Source of the DNA: Ignavibacteriota bacterium
Lineage (GTDB): Bacteria > Bacteroidota > Ignavibacteria > Kapaibacteriales > UBA2268
Reading direction: 5' to 3'
NCBI GenBank assembly: GCA_024636855.1
Contig: JAGXGG010000044.1
Span: 1-46,209, forward strand
DNA: 46,209 bases
Shown here: piece after piece, positions 20,194-29,930 of the stretch
How the letters are laid out: each line of letters starts with the position of its first letter
Position numbering within the stretch: the first letter of the stretch is position 1
Program-made: the position numbers and the translations under genes
The notes under the pieces: generated by a model
Seen by the model: the letters and a program-made list of their open reading frames with translations, nothing else
Database searches by the model: none
Told to the model about the DNA's origin: nothing

Positions 20194-23100
20194 ATGTTAA
20201 ATCTAATTGCTAAGGCATTCGGTGGTAAAAAATCGGAAAAAGATATAAAGAAAATCAATCCGATAGTAGATGAAATCAATTCAATCTATGCAACACTCAA
20301 TACAAAGACCGATGACGAATTAAAAGCCAAGACAGATGAATTCAAGCAGAAGATAAATGCTGCTATCAAGGATTTGGAAGATCAAAAGAAGGAAATTCAA
20401 ACTAAATTAGTCGAAAACTCTTATACCCACACGGAAGTCCAAGATTTCTATGACAAAATCAAAGAAATAGACAAGGACATATTCGAAACTACAGAGGAAG
20501 TTTTAGATGAGTTACTTCCAGAAGCTTATGCAGTAGTCAAAGATGTTTGTCGCCGATTAACAGAAAGTCAATATACTTATGAATATGTTGGTAACACGAA
20601 CGTTTGGAATATGATTCCCTACGATGTGCAGCTAATTGGGGCTATTGTAATCCACCAAGGTAAAATTGCTGAGATGCAAACTGGTGAAGGTAAGACATTA
20701 GTATCTATTATGCCTATGTACCTTAATGCCTTATCTGGCAAAGGACTTCACTTAGTAACAGTAAACGATTACTTAGCAAAACGTGATTGCGAATGGATGA
20801 AACCTGTCTTCGATTTCCTTGGAATTACGGTTGGATCTATCGAAGCGAAAATGAATAATGCTCAAAGAAAAGAATTATATAATAGAGATATAACTTACGG
20901 TACTAATAACGAATTCGGTTTCGATTATCTTCGTGACAATATGGTTGTAGACCAAGAGCACATGGTACAAAGGAATCATTGGTTCGCTATCGTAGATGAG
21001 ATTGACTCGGTATTAGTTGATGAAGCTCGTACTCCTCTTATTATCTCTGGTCCAGTCGGTAAAGGCGACCAGATATTTGACGAATTGAAACCTAGAGTAA
21101 ATCAGCTTGTTAATGAGCAAACAAAACTAGTAAACAGCTATTTAAAAGAAGCTGCTGGCTTACTTATGTTAAAAGCATCTCGTGGATTACCTAAGCATAA
21201 GCGATTGATGAAAATGATGCAAGAGCCAGATATACAAAAACTTAAGCATCAAGTAGAAATGGATAACATGCGTGACCAAGGTCAGATGATGCGAGAAGTC
21301 GATGACAATCTATACTATACTATAGATGAGAAAAATCATGGTATAGATATACAAGAGAAAGGTAGAAATTTACTTACTCAGAATCTTGAAGATAAGGACA
21401 CTTATCTATTACCTGATATCACTGCTCAGATGAGCGAGATAGAAGGTGATAAGGAAATCTCTGAAGAGGAAAAACAAAAGAAAACAGTCGAAATCAATCG
21501 AGTTTACTCTGATAGAAGTGATAAAGTACATACTATACAACAATTACTTAGAGCTTACTCACTATATGAAGCTGATGTTGATTATGTAATACAAGATGGA
21601 AAAGTACAAATAGTAGATGAGCACACAGGTCGTGTATTGGATGGTCGACGTTACTCAGAGGGTCTCCACCAAGCTATAGAGGCTAAAGAAAATGTAAAAG
21701 TAGAGAGAGACACACAAACTTTAGCCACTATTACTCTACAAAACTACTATCGTCAGTATAATAAATTAGCTGGTATGACTGGTACTGCTGAAACTGAAGA
21801 AGCAGAGTTTGATAAGATTTACAAATTGGAAGTAGTAGTTATCCCAACAAATGTACCAATTCAAAGAAAAGATTTGAATGATTTAATCTTCAAAACTAAG
21901 CGTGAAAAGTATAATGCACTAATAGACCAAGTAATAAAGCTAAGAGATAACGGTCAAGCTGTTCTAGTAGGTACTCCAAATGTTGAAGTTTCTGAAATAC
22001 TCAGCAAGTTACTACAAAGAAGAAAAATAAATCATAATGTATTGAATGCAAAACAGCATGCTCGTGAGGCGGAAATAGTTGCCGGAGCAGGTAAAAAAGG
22101 TGCTATCACTATAGCTACTAATATGGCAGGTCGTGGTACAGATATCAAGATTGCCCCTGAAGTACGTGATGCAGGTGGTTTGGCAATTCTTGGCTCTGAA
22201 AGACATGATTCTCGTCGTATAGATAGACAGCTTCGAGGTCGTGCAGGACGTCAAGGTGACCCAGGTAGCACACAATTCTATATCTCTTTAGAAGATAATC
22301 TAATTAGATTATTTGGTGCTGGTGGTGATAGAATAGCAACTGTAATGGATAAGCTAAAAATACCTGAAGGCGAGGCAATAGAGCACAATATGATTACGAA
22401 ATCAGTTGAAAAAGCTCAACAGAAAGTGGAAGAGAATAACTTCGGTGTTCGTAAGCGTCTGATTGATTATGATGATGTTATGAACCAACAACGTGATGTT
22501 GTTTATACTCGTAGAAAACAAGCACTAAGAGGTGACCGTCTGAAAGGTGAATTCTTCGAATATATAGAAGATTTGGCTACAGATTGGTACCAAGAGTTTG
22601 TAGGTAGTGAAGACGACGTTGCTGAAGATATAATGAACACCGCTCGTGCTAAGCTATTATTGAATTTTCATATTACAGACGAGCAATTCAGAAATATGAC
22701 TGTGGACGAATTTGTAGCTGAAATCCACAAAGCCGCAGAAGAATTCTATGCTAAGAAAGAAGAAATGACTTCACCTGAATTTATGAAGCAACTAGAAAAA
22801 GTTGCAGCACTTCGTACTATTGATGATCAATGGAAAGACCATTTGCGAGTAATGGATGATTTGAAAGAAGGTATTCATTTACGTTCTTATGGTCAAAAAG
22901 ACCCTTTACTTGAATATAAGCAAGAAGCATATAATATATTCATAGAGTTCATAAAAGAAGTAAATGAAGAAACTGTGCACTTCGCGTTCAAATACTTCCC
23001 TCAAATAGTAGAAAGAGAAGTGAAGTCCGTAGATAACAAAGGTAAAGAATCTACTCGTAAAGAACAGTCATTATTACTAGCTCCAAGCGATGCTACTAAA

Positions 23101-23352
23101 AATGTAAAATATGAAAGAAGAAACGATGTTCCGACTGGACAAGGTTACGGAGCGGGAGCTGCACCAAGACAGCAAGGCCCACAAGGCGGTCAAGCTACTA
23201 CTGTCAGAGACGAAGGTCCACAGAAAATAGACATAGGAAGAAATGACAAAGTTTCAGTGAGATATGCTGATGGAAAAGTTGTAAAGGATGTTAAATTCAA
23301 AAAAGTATTAGATGATGTCGAAAACGGACGTTGTGAAGTAATAGACAAATAG
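20194..23352 (+). CDS. secA: Preprotein translocase ATPase SecA
   Basis: A 1,052-aa SecA motor that drives unfolded proteins through SecYEG. The Walker A motif is MQTGEGKT (GEGKT 164-168). The DEID box follows in AIVDEIDSVLVDEARTPLII. The preprotein cross-linking region and the helicase motif ATNMAGRGTDIKI, then RQLRGRAGRQGDPGS, are intact. It is longer than E. coli SecA (901 aa), mainly through a charged helical insertion after the first nucleotide-binding motifs (about residues 295-430), as in Bacteroidota. The C-terminal SecB/zinc tail with Cys residues is absent; a Gly/Gln-rich linker leads to a basic end instead. Confidence 0.97.
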   Translation: MLNLIAKAFGGKKSEKDIKKINPIVDEINSIYATLNTKTDDELKAKTDEFKQKINAAIKDLEDQKKEIQTKLVENSYTHTEVQDFYDKIKEIDKDIFETTEEVLDELLPEAYAVVKDVCRRLTESQYTYEYVGNTNVWNMIPYDVQLIGAIVIHQGKIAEMQTGEGKTLVSIMPMYLNALSGKGLHLVTVNDYLAKRDCEWMKPVFDFLGITVGSIEAKMNNAQRKELYNRDITYGTNNEFGFDYLRDNMVVDQEHMVQRNHWFAIVDEIDSVLVDEARTPLIISGPVGKGDQIFDELKPRVNQLVNEQTKLVNSYLKEAAGLLMLKASRGLPKHKRLMKMMQEPDIQKLKHQVEMDNMRDQGQMMREVDDNLYYTIDEKNHGIDIQEKGRNLLTQNLEDKDTYLLPDITAQMSEIEGDKEISEEEKQKKTVEINRVYSDRSDKVHTIQQLLRAYSLYEADVDYVIQDGKVQIVDEHTGRVLDGRRYSEGLHQAIEAKENVKVERDTQTLATITLQNYYRQYNKLAGMTGTAETEEAEFDKIYKLEVVVIPTNVPIQRKDLNDLIFKTKREKYNALIDQVIKLRDNGQAVLVGTPNVEVSEILSKLLQRRKINHNVLNAKQHAREAEIVAGAGKKGAITIATNMAGRGTDIKIAPEVRDAGGLAILGSERHDSRRIDRQLRGRAGRQGDPGSTQFYISLEDNLIRLFGAGGDRIATVMDKLKIPEGEAIEHNMITKSVEKAQQKVEENNFGVRKRLIDYDDVMNQQRDVVYTRRKQALRGDRLKGEFFEYIEDLATDWYQEFVGSEDDVAEDIMNTARAKLLLNFHITDEQFRNMTVDEFVAEIHKAAEEFYAKKEEMTSPEFMKQLEKVAALRTIDDQWKDHLRVMDDLKEGIHLRSYGQKDPLLEYKQEAYNIFIEFIKEVNEETVHFAFKYFPQIVEREVKSVDNKGKESTRKEQSLLLAPSDATKNVKYERRNDVPTGQGYGAGAAPRQQGPQGGQATTVRDEGPQKIDIGRNDKVSVRYADGKVVKDVKFKKVLDDVENGRCEVIDK

Positions 23353-23411
23353 AAGACAAAAGTCCACTTTTCTTTAAATACATTAAAAGTGGTAAAAGAT
23401 GCTAAAAAAAG

Positions 23412-23443
23412 AAAAAGCCAGTCGTTAGACTGGCTTTTTTTTT
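23412..23443 (+). terminator. Rho-independent terminator after secA
   Basis: A 12-bp stem (AAAAAGCCAGTC / GACTGGCTTTTT) with a 4-nt loop is followed by T residues. It can work on both strands and could also end tRNA-His transcription. Confidence 0.85.
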
Positions 23444-23454
23444 AATCTATCTTG

Positions 23455-23528
23455 GGCGAACGACGGGACTTGAACCCGCGACAACCGGAACCACAAACCG
23501 GGGCTCTACCAACTGAGCTACGATCGCC
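23455..23528 (-). tRNA. tRNA-His (GTG)
   Basis: The minus strand folds as a tRNA with anticodon GTG in the loop TTGTGGT. It has the D-arm GCTCAGTTGGTAGAGC and the T-loop TTCAAGT, and an extra G at position -1 opposite C73, the histidine identity feature. CCA is not encoded (the gene is followed by CAAG). The acceptor stem has one U-U mismatch (5-68) and the anticodon stem one at 31-39. Confidence 0.93.
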
Positions 23529-23720
23529 ATCAATTAAGAATACAAAAATAGGGAATAGAATGTTAATTAACAAAACAAAAATTATATTAAGATAGTGTTA
23601 ATATTTAGTGTTGAATTATTTAAACACTTTTTGTAACTTTACTTTCTTACAATTGTCTATACTTAGATAGAATTGAAAAAAACAATTAATTTTTTAATAA
23701 TAATTTATAGAGGTCTCAAT

Positions 23721-26234
23721 ATGAGAAATAAATTTACCCTAGTCTTAATGGCTATTACGATTGCAATTACAGGAATGTTCGCAACAAATACAGCGGAAGC
23801 TGCAAAAAGAAAAATAGTTTTAGAAGATCACACTGGCGCTTGGTGCGGTTGGTGCCCTAGAGGTATGGAAACTCTTGAAACATTAGAAAACAAATACGGC
23901 GAAGATATAATCGGTGTAGGTGTTCATAATGGTGATGCTATGGCGATTACTACTTATCAGACTCCACTTGCACAAATGATTGGTGTAACGGGATATCCTA
24001 ATGGATCTGTAAATAGAATTACTTACGGTGGTAAAATAGCACAAAGTGATGGTGTATGGGCTACAATTGCAGAAGCTAATGTAAATAAAGATGTACCTGT
24101 AGGTGTTACACTGGAAGTTGATTATAACAAAGCAACTGGTGCATATACTGCTACTATTACTGCTGTGGTTGAAACAGCTGTTAATGCTAATCTTGGTTTC
24201 AATCTATGGATATTACAAGACTATATGACTGGAACTGGTAGTCAATGGAATCAAGCTAATTACCTAAGTGGTAGAGCTGGTTTTGAAGATTCTAAATTCT
24301 ATGATCAACCTTCTTCTATACCTGGTTTTATGCACATGGATGTATTCAGAGGTGCTCACGGTGGTATAGAAGGTGATCAAGGTACTTTCCCCTCTGGGAT
24401 GGTTCCTGCTGGAACTTACAAACAAGTTTATACTGGTAATGTATCAAATATGAATGTAACTGACAAAAACAATGCTTACTTCGTTGCTGTAGTTCATAAC
24501 AAAGCTACTAAAGAAATTATAAACGCTGACCGTGTTGGAAAAGTTGTAAAACCTAAAGATAGATTAGCTACAGATGTAACTAACCCTTATGTAAATGTTG
24601 TAAATGATACAAAACATACTGCAGAAGTTGTACTAACTAACGAAAACGATTGGTCTATAACTGCTAATTTGTCAATTGATACTGATAAATCAGTTATCCC
24701 AGCTGGATGGAGCGCTTCTGTAAGTAATTCATCAGTTACTTTAGCTGGTAATGCAACTAGAAAAGTACAAATCGAAGTACTTAAAAACAAAATTGAAGGT
24801 TTTGCACAAATAGTATTAAAAGTTGAACCTCAAGAATCAGAAAATGTAGCCATAAATACAGATGCAACTGCTTACTTCATGTCTGAAAACATCGAAAATG
24901 CAATTGTTTATGGATTTGATGATGGTATAGCACCAATTATAAATGCAATCAACGCAAGTGGTGAGTTAACAAAACCAGTACTTGTATCTGGTTCTACTGA
25001 TATAATTGCTAACTTCCCACAAATGAATAACTTCAAAACAGCTGTTTTCACGGTTTCAGATGCTATCATTGGCTTCTCAGATGCTAATACTTCTTCTCAA
25101 TTAGGATTGATTAAATCTCTAATGACTGAAGGTTGTGATATAATGATTGCTTCTTGCTTTGATGTTATCAATTTAGCAGGTATAATTAATGGTTTAAAAC
25201 CTACTGCTGAAGCAACTGATTTCTTTACTAACACTTTAGGTGTTAGCATGGGAGCTCCTTTGACTATACTAAATAATCAAGGTCAATTATCTTCAGTTCC
25301 ATTTAGTGGTGTTTCTGGTGATCCAATAAGTAATGGTTTGACATTCAACTATAATCAAGCTTATAACTCTCAGACTTATCCGTTCTATGCTAGATATATG
25401 GCTACAATGCAATTAAATGGAAAAACTCAAGCGCAAGCATTTTTAAGTGCTTCTGCAGCAGTTAGTGCTAACTTGAACGAGAATAACAACAAAGTAGGAA
25501 TTAGATTAGACAATAATGGTCAAAGAACTGCATTTTACTCTGTTGCATTAGACCCAATTCCAAGTCCAGCTAGAGACCAAATAATCAAAAACACTTTGGT
25601 TTGGTTGAAAGGTTCAGGCTCAACTGCTAATGGTCCTACTATCTCTCTAAGCACAACTCAAGTTGTATTTGGTGAAATCAAACAAGACCTAACTGGAACA
25701 GAAACAATTAAGATTACAAACTCTGGTGACGAAGCATTAGTTATTTCTGCTATCAACGTTAAAACTGGTACTAACTTCAAAATAAAAGGTTCAACTCCTC
25801 TTACAATCGATGCTGGTCAAACGGTTAATGTAAGTGTAGAATTTACACCTACAGAAATTAAAAATTACTCAGATGAGTTAACTATAGTATCTAACGATGC
25901 AGCTAATCCAAACACAGTTGTAACTGTTATGGGTATTGGTATTTCTTCTGGAACTTCTTCTGTTTCAGGTATCATCCCTAATGTATTTAAAATGACTGTA
26001 GGTCCTAACCCAGTTGTAAACAATTCTGAAATTAACTTAGATATCAATGGTTCTGTTAACTTAAACTTAGAGTTAATAGACGCTACTGGTAAAGTTGTTA
26101 GAACAATTTACAATGGTGTTACTACTTCTAATACTTTAGATTTAGATGCAGCACAACTTAGCTCAGGTACTTATTACCTTAATGCTAATGTGAACGGTAA
26201 AACTACTCAATTACCAGTTGTTGTTACTAAATAA
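23721..26234 (+). CDS. Omp28-like thioredoxin-fold protein with T9SS sorting domain
   Basis: An 837-aa secreted protein. I chose the ATG at 23721 because it gives a clean signal peptide (MRNKFTLVLMAITIAITGMF, cut near TAEAA); an upstream in-frame start would precede it with an unlikely leader. Residues about 30-270 are an Omp28-like thioredoxin fold with the redox motif C42-G-W-C45 in GAWCGWCPRG. The middle is beta-rich. Residues about 630-735 form an ASH/choice-of-anchor-D-like domain (VFGEIKQDLTGTETIKITNS). The last 85 residues are a type A T9SS sorting domain (VGPNPVVNNSEINLDI ... SSGTYYLNANVNGK). It is therefore expected to be exported by T9SS and held at or released from the surface. A strong terminator follows, so it is monocistronic. 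Confidence 0.88.
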   Translation: MRNKFTLVLMAITIAITGMFATNTAEAAKRKIVLEDHTGAWCGWCPRGMETLETLENKYGEDIIGVGVHNGDAMAITTYQTPLAQMIGVTGYPNGSVNRITYGGKIAQSDGVWATIAEANVNKDVPVGVTLEVDYNKATGAYTATITAVVETAVNANLGFNLWILQDYMTGTGSQWNQANYLSGRAGFEDSKFYDQPSSIPGFMHMDVFRGAHGGIEGDQGTFPSGMVPAGTYKQVYTGNVSNMNVTDKNNAYFVAVVHNKATKEIINADRVGKVVKPKDRLATDVTNPYVNVVNDTKHTAEVVLTNENDWSITANLSIDTDKSVIPAGWSASVSNSSVTLAGNATRKVQIEVLKNKIEGFAQIVLKVEPQESENVAINTDATAYFMSENIENAIVYGFDDGIAPIINAINASGELTKPVLVSGSTDIIANFPQMNNFKTAVFTVSDAIIGFSDANTSSQLGLIKSLMTEGCDIMIASCFDVINLAGIINGLKPTAEATDFFTNTLGVSMGAPLTILNNQGQLSSVPFSGVSGDPISNGLTFNYNQAYNSQTYPFYARYMATMQLNGKTQAQAFLSASAAVSANLNENNNKVGIRLDNNGQRTAFYSVALDPIPSPARDQIIKNTLVWLKGSGSTANGPTISLSTTQVVFGEIKQDLTGTETIKITNSGDEALVISAINVKTGTNFKIKGSTPLTIDAGQTVNVSVEFTPTEIKNYSDELTIVSNDAANPNTVVTVMGIGISSGTSSVSGIIPNVFKMTVGPNPVVNNSEINLDINGSVNLNLELIDATGKVVRTIYNGVTTSNTLDLDAAQLSSGTYYLNANVNGKTTQLPVVVTK

Positions 26235-26260
26235 CAATTAGTATAGAGTTTATATATTAC

Positions 26261-26294
26261 AATCCTGCTTCCCCTCGGAAGCAGGATTTTTTTT
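26261..26294 (+). terminator. Rho-independent terminator after the Omp28-like gene
   Basis: A 12-bp perfect stem (AATCCTGCTTCC / GGAAGCAGGATT) with a CCTC loop is followed by a T run. Confidence 0.9.
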
Positions 26295-26367
26295 GATTAA
26301 AAATAAACTTTGCTACTTATTCGTTATTTTAGAATGTTTTATAAAACCAATTTCGGAAAACTATTAG

Positions 26368-26967
26368 ATGGATAATTCAATCATCCCATATATAATTGAA
26401 ACTACAAGTCGTGGCGAAAGAGCTTACGACATATATTCAAGATTATTAAAAGAGAATATCGTATTTATAGGTGGTCCTATCGATGACCACATGGCAAATT
26501 CTGTTATTGCTCAATTGTTATTCTTATCTTCACAAAACCCTAAGAAAGATGTCAATCTATACATCAATTCTCCTGGTGGTAGTGTTACAGCTGGTTTGGC
26601 TATTTATGATACTATGAAATTCATAAAGCCAGATATCACAACTATCTGTATGGGTATGGCTGCTTCTATGGCACAAGTCTTACTATGTGCTGGTACAGCT
26701 GGCAAGCGATTTGCTTTACCTAATGCTCGTATTATGATGCACCAACCTTCTGGTGGTACGCAAGGTCAATCTGCAGATATAGAAATATATACTCGCGAGA
26801 TACTTCGTATAAGAGAAGTTCTATATAAGATAATTGGTGAGCATAGTGGTAAAGACGCTGAGCAAATCAAAAAAGATGCTGATAGAGATAACTATATGAC
26901 TCCTGAAGAAGCAAAAGAATACGGACTAATCGACAAAATCCTTTTACCGGGTACTAAACTAGCATGA
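26368..26967 (+). CDS. clpP: ATP-dependent Clp protease proteolytic subunit
   Basis: A 199-aa ClpP serine peptidase. The triad S100 (GMAASMAQ), H125 ([10 protein letters not shown]) and D174 (ADRDNYM) has the same spacing as in E. coli ClpP. It forms the two-ring degradation chamber with ClpX, encoded next with a 4-nt ATGA overlap. The N-terminal propeptide is very short. First gene of a clpP-clpX-aspartoacylase-like operon. Confidence 0.97.
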   Translation: MDNSIIPYIIETTSRGERAYDIYSRLLKENIVFIGGPIDDHMANSVIAQLLFLSSQNPKKDVNLYINSPGGSVTAGLAIYDTMKFIKPDITTICMGMAASMAQVLLCAGTAGKRFALPNARIMMHQPSGGTQGQSADIEIYTREILRIREVLYKIIGEHSGKDAEQIKKDADRDNYMTPEEAKEYGLIDKILLPGTKLA

Positions 26968-28229
26968 GTGGGAAAAAAGGGAAATATCCATTCCAAGTAG
27001 TATGTTCATTTTGTGGACGTAACTCAAAGGAAGTTGAAAGTCTTATAGAAGGTGTCAATGAAGTCTATATATGTGATGTATGTATCAATACCTCTCATGA
27101 TTTGCTTAGTTCGAATAAGAAGAAAGATGAAGCCATAAATTTTGACATTAATCTTTCTACTCCTAAAAAGCTAAAAGAGAAGCTAGACGAATATGTAATC
27201 GGTCAAGAAAGAGCAAAGCAGGTCCTATCTGTAGCAGTCTATAATCACTACAAAAGAATATCTAATTTAGAATTAGATAATGAGTTCGATTCAGTAGAAT
27301 TAGAAAAAAGTAATGTCCTAATGCTGGGCCCAACTGGTACAGGTAAGACACTATTAGCAAAAACATTAGCTCGTTCGCTTAATGTCCCTTTTGCTATAGC
27401 AGATGCGACTACGGTAACTGAAGCAGGCTATGTCGGCGATGACGTTGAGACTGTACTATTAGCATTGTTGCAAAATGCAGACTATGACGAAAAAGCAGCT
27501 CAAAGAGGAATTATATACATTGACGAAATTGATAAGATTGGTCGTAAGAGCGAATCATCAAGTATAACTCGTGATGTATCTGGCGAAGGTGTGCAACAGG
27601 CACTTCTGAAAATACTAGAAGGCACTAAGGCAGGAATACCTCCTAAAGGTGGTAGAAAGCATCCAGAGCAAAAGCTAATCTATGTTGACACTACTAATAT
27701 ACTATTTATCTTAGGTGGTGCTTTTGACGGACTAGAGCAAGTGATTTCTCAAAGGTTGAAAAAGCAAACTGTTGGATTTGTAACTGATGACGAAGAAGGG
27801 CTAACTGATGAAAAAGATGAATTATTTAATAAAGTAGAAGCAGAAGACATAGTAAAATATGGTTTTATACCTGAATTAGTTGGTCGTATGCCTATAATAA
27901 CAGCGCTTAACTCATTGACTGAAGAAGCGATGCTAGACATACTAACTAAGCCGAAAAATGCTGTAATCAAGCAATACCAAAAGCTATTCGCTTATGAAGG
28001 TGTTGAACTAGAATTCACAGATGATGCACTAAAAGCTATTGCAAATAAAGCTATGAAAAGCAAAACTGGTGCCAGAGGACTAAGATCAATGGTAGAAGCA
28101 GCAATGCTAGATATAATGTACATAGTACCAGAAATGAAAGATCTAAAGAAGTGTATAATATCTGAAGACACTATTAATCTGAATTCAAGTCCTGAATTTA
28201 TTTATTCAAGCAAGAAGAATGTAATATAA
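26964..28229 (+). CDS. clpX: ATP-dependent Clp protease ATP-binding subunit ClpX
   Basis: A 421-aa AAA+ unfoldase. The N-terminal zinc-binding domain has C14, C17, C37 and C40 ([14 protein letters not shown]). Walker A is GPTGTGKT at 122-129, and Walker B is [10 protein letters not shown]. The pore-loop GYVGDDVE, the RKxP-type loop and sensor motifs are present ([19 protein letters not shown]). It feeds tagged proteins to ClpP. The start overlaps the clpP stop by 4 nt, and its own stop overlaps the next ATG by 1 nt (TAATG). Confidence 0.97.
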   Translation: MSGKKGKYPFQVVCSFCGRNSKEVESLIEGVNEVYICDVCINTSHDLLSSNKKKDEAINFDINLSTPKKLKEKLDEYVIGQERAKQVLSVAVYNHYKRISNLELDNEFDSVELEKSNVLMLGPTGTGKTLLAKTLARSLNVPFAIADATTVTEAGYVGDDVETVLLALLQNADYDEKAAQRGIIYIDEIDKIGRKSESSSITRDVSGEGVQQALLKILEGTKAGIPPKGGRKHPEQKLIYVDTTNILFILGGAFDGLEQVISQRLKKQTVGFVTDDEEGLTDEKDELFNKVEAEDIVKYGFIPELVGRMPIITALNSLTEEAMLDILTKPKNAVIKQYQKLFAYEGVELEFTDDALKAIANKAMKSKTGARGLRSMVEAAMLDIMYIVPEMKDLKKCIISEDTINLNSSPEFIYSSKKNVI

Positions 28230-29182
28230 TGCCAGAAATAATTAACATAGCAGGGAAGAAAGTCCGCATCGGTGAAATAGAAGAAATTCATCTAAAAATA
28301 GCTAGGCTTCCTACTTATACAACTATCAATTTACCTGTGCATATATACAGAGGTATAAAAGATGGCCCTGTGTTGTTACTTACTGGTGGATTACATGGCG
28401 ATGAACTAAACGGAATAGAAATAATCCGAAGAATGATAAACAATGGTTCTATCATACCTGATTGTGGGACTGTTATAGCTATGCCGTTAGTGAATGCTTA
28501 TGGCTTTTTGCAAAATGTACGTGGTGTACCAGATGGAAAGGATATTAATCGTAGTTTCCCTGGCTCTAAGAATGGTTCATTAGCTAAGCTAATAGCACAT
28601 ACACTAATGCATCAGATAATACCGCTTATTGATTATGGGATTGACTTTCATACTGGAGGAGCTTCACGAGCAAATTATCCTCAGATTAGATGTGCATTTA
28701 CTGTACCAGAGAATATAGTTTTAGCAAGAGGGTTTGCACCTCCGATGATATTGAACTCTCCTTTAATTGAAAACTCTTTTAGAAAAGCAGCTTATCGTAA
28801 AGATAAGCATATACTCGTTTATGAAGCTGGTGAGTCACTTAGATTTTCGGATATTGCTATTCAAGAAGGCATCAACGGAACACTTCGACTAATGAAATAT
28901 CTTAATATGATAGAAGAAGCGCCTTTGCCAAATGAAGAAACTGTGATTTATCTAAAAAGTGATTGGTTAAGAGCAAAATACGCAGGAATGTTTTCTTCTT
29001 ATGTCGAACTAGGTCAGGAAATAAGCCATAAACAAAAAATTGGTCATATAGCTGAGCCTTTCGGACACGAAGAGTTCGAAATATTTGCAACTCGTAATGC
29101 ACGTGTAATTGGTGTGAACAATGCACCAGTAGTACACAAGGGCGATGCTCTAATACATTACGCTTATGAAATTAAAAAATAA
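28229..29182 (+). CDS. Succinylglutamate desuccinylase/aspartoacylase-family zinc hydrolase
   Basis: A 317-aa M14-like zinc enzyme. Zinc ligands fit H56 and E59 in GGLHGDELNG, with H141 in DFHTGG. INRSFPG (106-112) is the usual substrate-binding segment, and E204 in VYEAGES is a candidate catalytic acid. The family removes acyl groups from amino acids or trims poly-glutamate-like tails, and the substrate here is unknown. The 1-nt overlap with clpX makes cotranslation likely. A link to proteolysis, for example deacylating released amino acids, is speculation. A related aspartoacylase-like protein is often encoded beside RimK-type ATP-grasp ligases; here an ATP-grasp gene lies 6 kb downstream in another operon. 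Confidence 0.85.
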   Translation: MPEIINIAGKKVRIGEIEEIHLKIARLPTYTTINLPVHIYRGIKDGPVLLLTGGLHGDELNGIEIIRRMINNGSIIPDCGTVIAMPLVNAYGFLQNVRGVPDGKDINRSFPGSKNGSLAKLIAHTLMHQIIPLIDYGIDFHTGGASRANYPQIRCAFTVPENIVLARGFAPPMILNSPLIENSFRKAAYRKDKHILVYEAGESLRFSDIAIQEGINGTLRLMKYLNMIEEAPLPNEETVIYLKSDWLRAKYAGMFSSYVELGQEISHKQKIGHIAEPFGHEEFEIFATRNARVIGVNNAPVVHKGDALIHYAYEIKK

Positions 29183-29206
29183 ATATTCTAAAGTGAAGTT
29201 ATTTTC

Positions 29207-29237
29207 TTGTATATAAATAATTAAACAATTATATTTG
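29207..29237 (+). promoter_or_regulatory. Candidate promoter of rplU-rpmA
   Basis: TTG at 29207-29209 and TATATTTG at 29230-29237 are separated by 20 bp, matching the Bacteroidota -33/-7 arrangement. The ATG of rplU follows 33 nt after the -7 element. Confidence 0.65.
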
Positions 29238-29269
29238 AAGTCTATTAAAAATTACATTCGGAAAAACAA

Positions 29270-29581
29270 ATGGCAACTGTTGTAGAAATAGCTGGTTTCC
29301 AATACGAAGTTGAAAAAGATGCAAAGCTAAGTGTTCCTTTATTAGAAGGCAACCCAGGCGATAGCGTTGAATTTTCAAACGTTCTTTTGAACGAACAAGA
29401 TGGAAATTTCACTTTCGGTAGCCCATTGATTGATGGTGCTAAAGTTACTGGTATGATATTAGAACACAAAAGAGATAAAAAAGTTCTAATCTTCCACAAG
29501 AAAAGAAGAAAGGGTTACCAAAAATTAAATGGTCACCGTCAACATTACACAAGAATTCAAATCACTGATATTTCAGTTTAA
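29270..29581 (+). CDS. rplU: 50S ribosomal protein L21
   Basis: A 103-aa L21. Family signatures are the start MATVVEIAGFQYEVEKDAKL, the DGAKVTGMILEH centre and the basic C-terminus KKRRKGYQKLNGHRQHYTRI. It is followed 12 bp later by rpmA, the usual conserved pair. Confidence 0.97.
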   Translation: MATVVEIAGFQYEVEKDAKLSVPLLEGNPGDSVEFSNVLLNEQDGNFTFGSPLIDGAKVTGMILEHKRDKKVLIFHKKRRKGYQKLNGHRQHYTRIQITDISV

Positions 29582-29593
29582 GGAGAGAATAAC

Positions 29594-29848
29594 ATGGCTC
29601 ACAAGAAAGGTCAAGGATCCGTTAGAAACGGTAGAGACTCACAAGGTCAGAGAAGAGGAGTTAAGAAATTTGGTGGCGAGGAAGTAATTCCTGGTAACAT
29701 CATTATCAGACAGCTTGGTACTAAATACAAACCAGGTGTTAATGTTGGTCTTGGTAAAGATTACACTATTTTTGCTCTTACTGGAGGAACTGTGAAGTTT
29801 GAAAAGAAAGCAAATAATAGAACTTGGGTATCTGTTTTACCTAACTAA
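29594..29848 (+). CDS. rpmA: 50S ribosomal protein L27
   Basis: An 84-aa L27 starting [20 protein letters not shown], with the diagnostic [19 protein letters not shown] and VKFEKK. There is no N-terminal cleavable extension of the Firmicutes type. An AAGGAGAG sequence precedes the ATG, a clear ribosome-binding site that rplU lacks. Confidence 0.97.
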   Translation: MAHKKGQGSVRNGRDSQGQRRGVKKFGGEEVIPGNIIIRQLGTKYKPGVNVGLGKDYTIFALTGGTVKFEKKANNRTWVSVLPN

Positions 29849-29898
29849 GAAAATTTATTTTTTATAATTAAGTTATATATATAACTCTCAGCTTGCAG

Positions 29899-29930
29899 TC
29901 CCGTCTATTTTAATAGATGGGATTTTTTTT
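29899..29930 (+). terminator. Rho-independent terminator after rpmA
   Basis: An 11-bp stem (TCCCGTCTATT / AATAGATGGGA, one G-T pair) with a 2-nt loop in the sequence is followed by eight T. Confidence 0.85.

Larger units (their letters stand above)
23353..23720. other. Intergenic region between secA and the Omp28-like gene
   Basis: This 368-bp stretch holds the secA terminator and tRNA-His. The remaining 190 bp before the next ATG is very AT-rich and presumably contains the promoter for the Omp28-like gene, but no exact TAnnTTTG element was found there. Confidence 0.6.
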
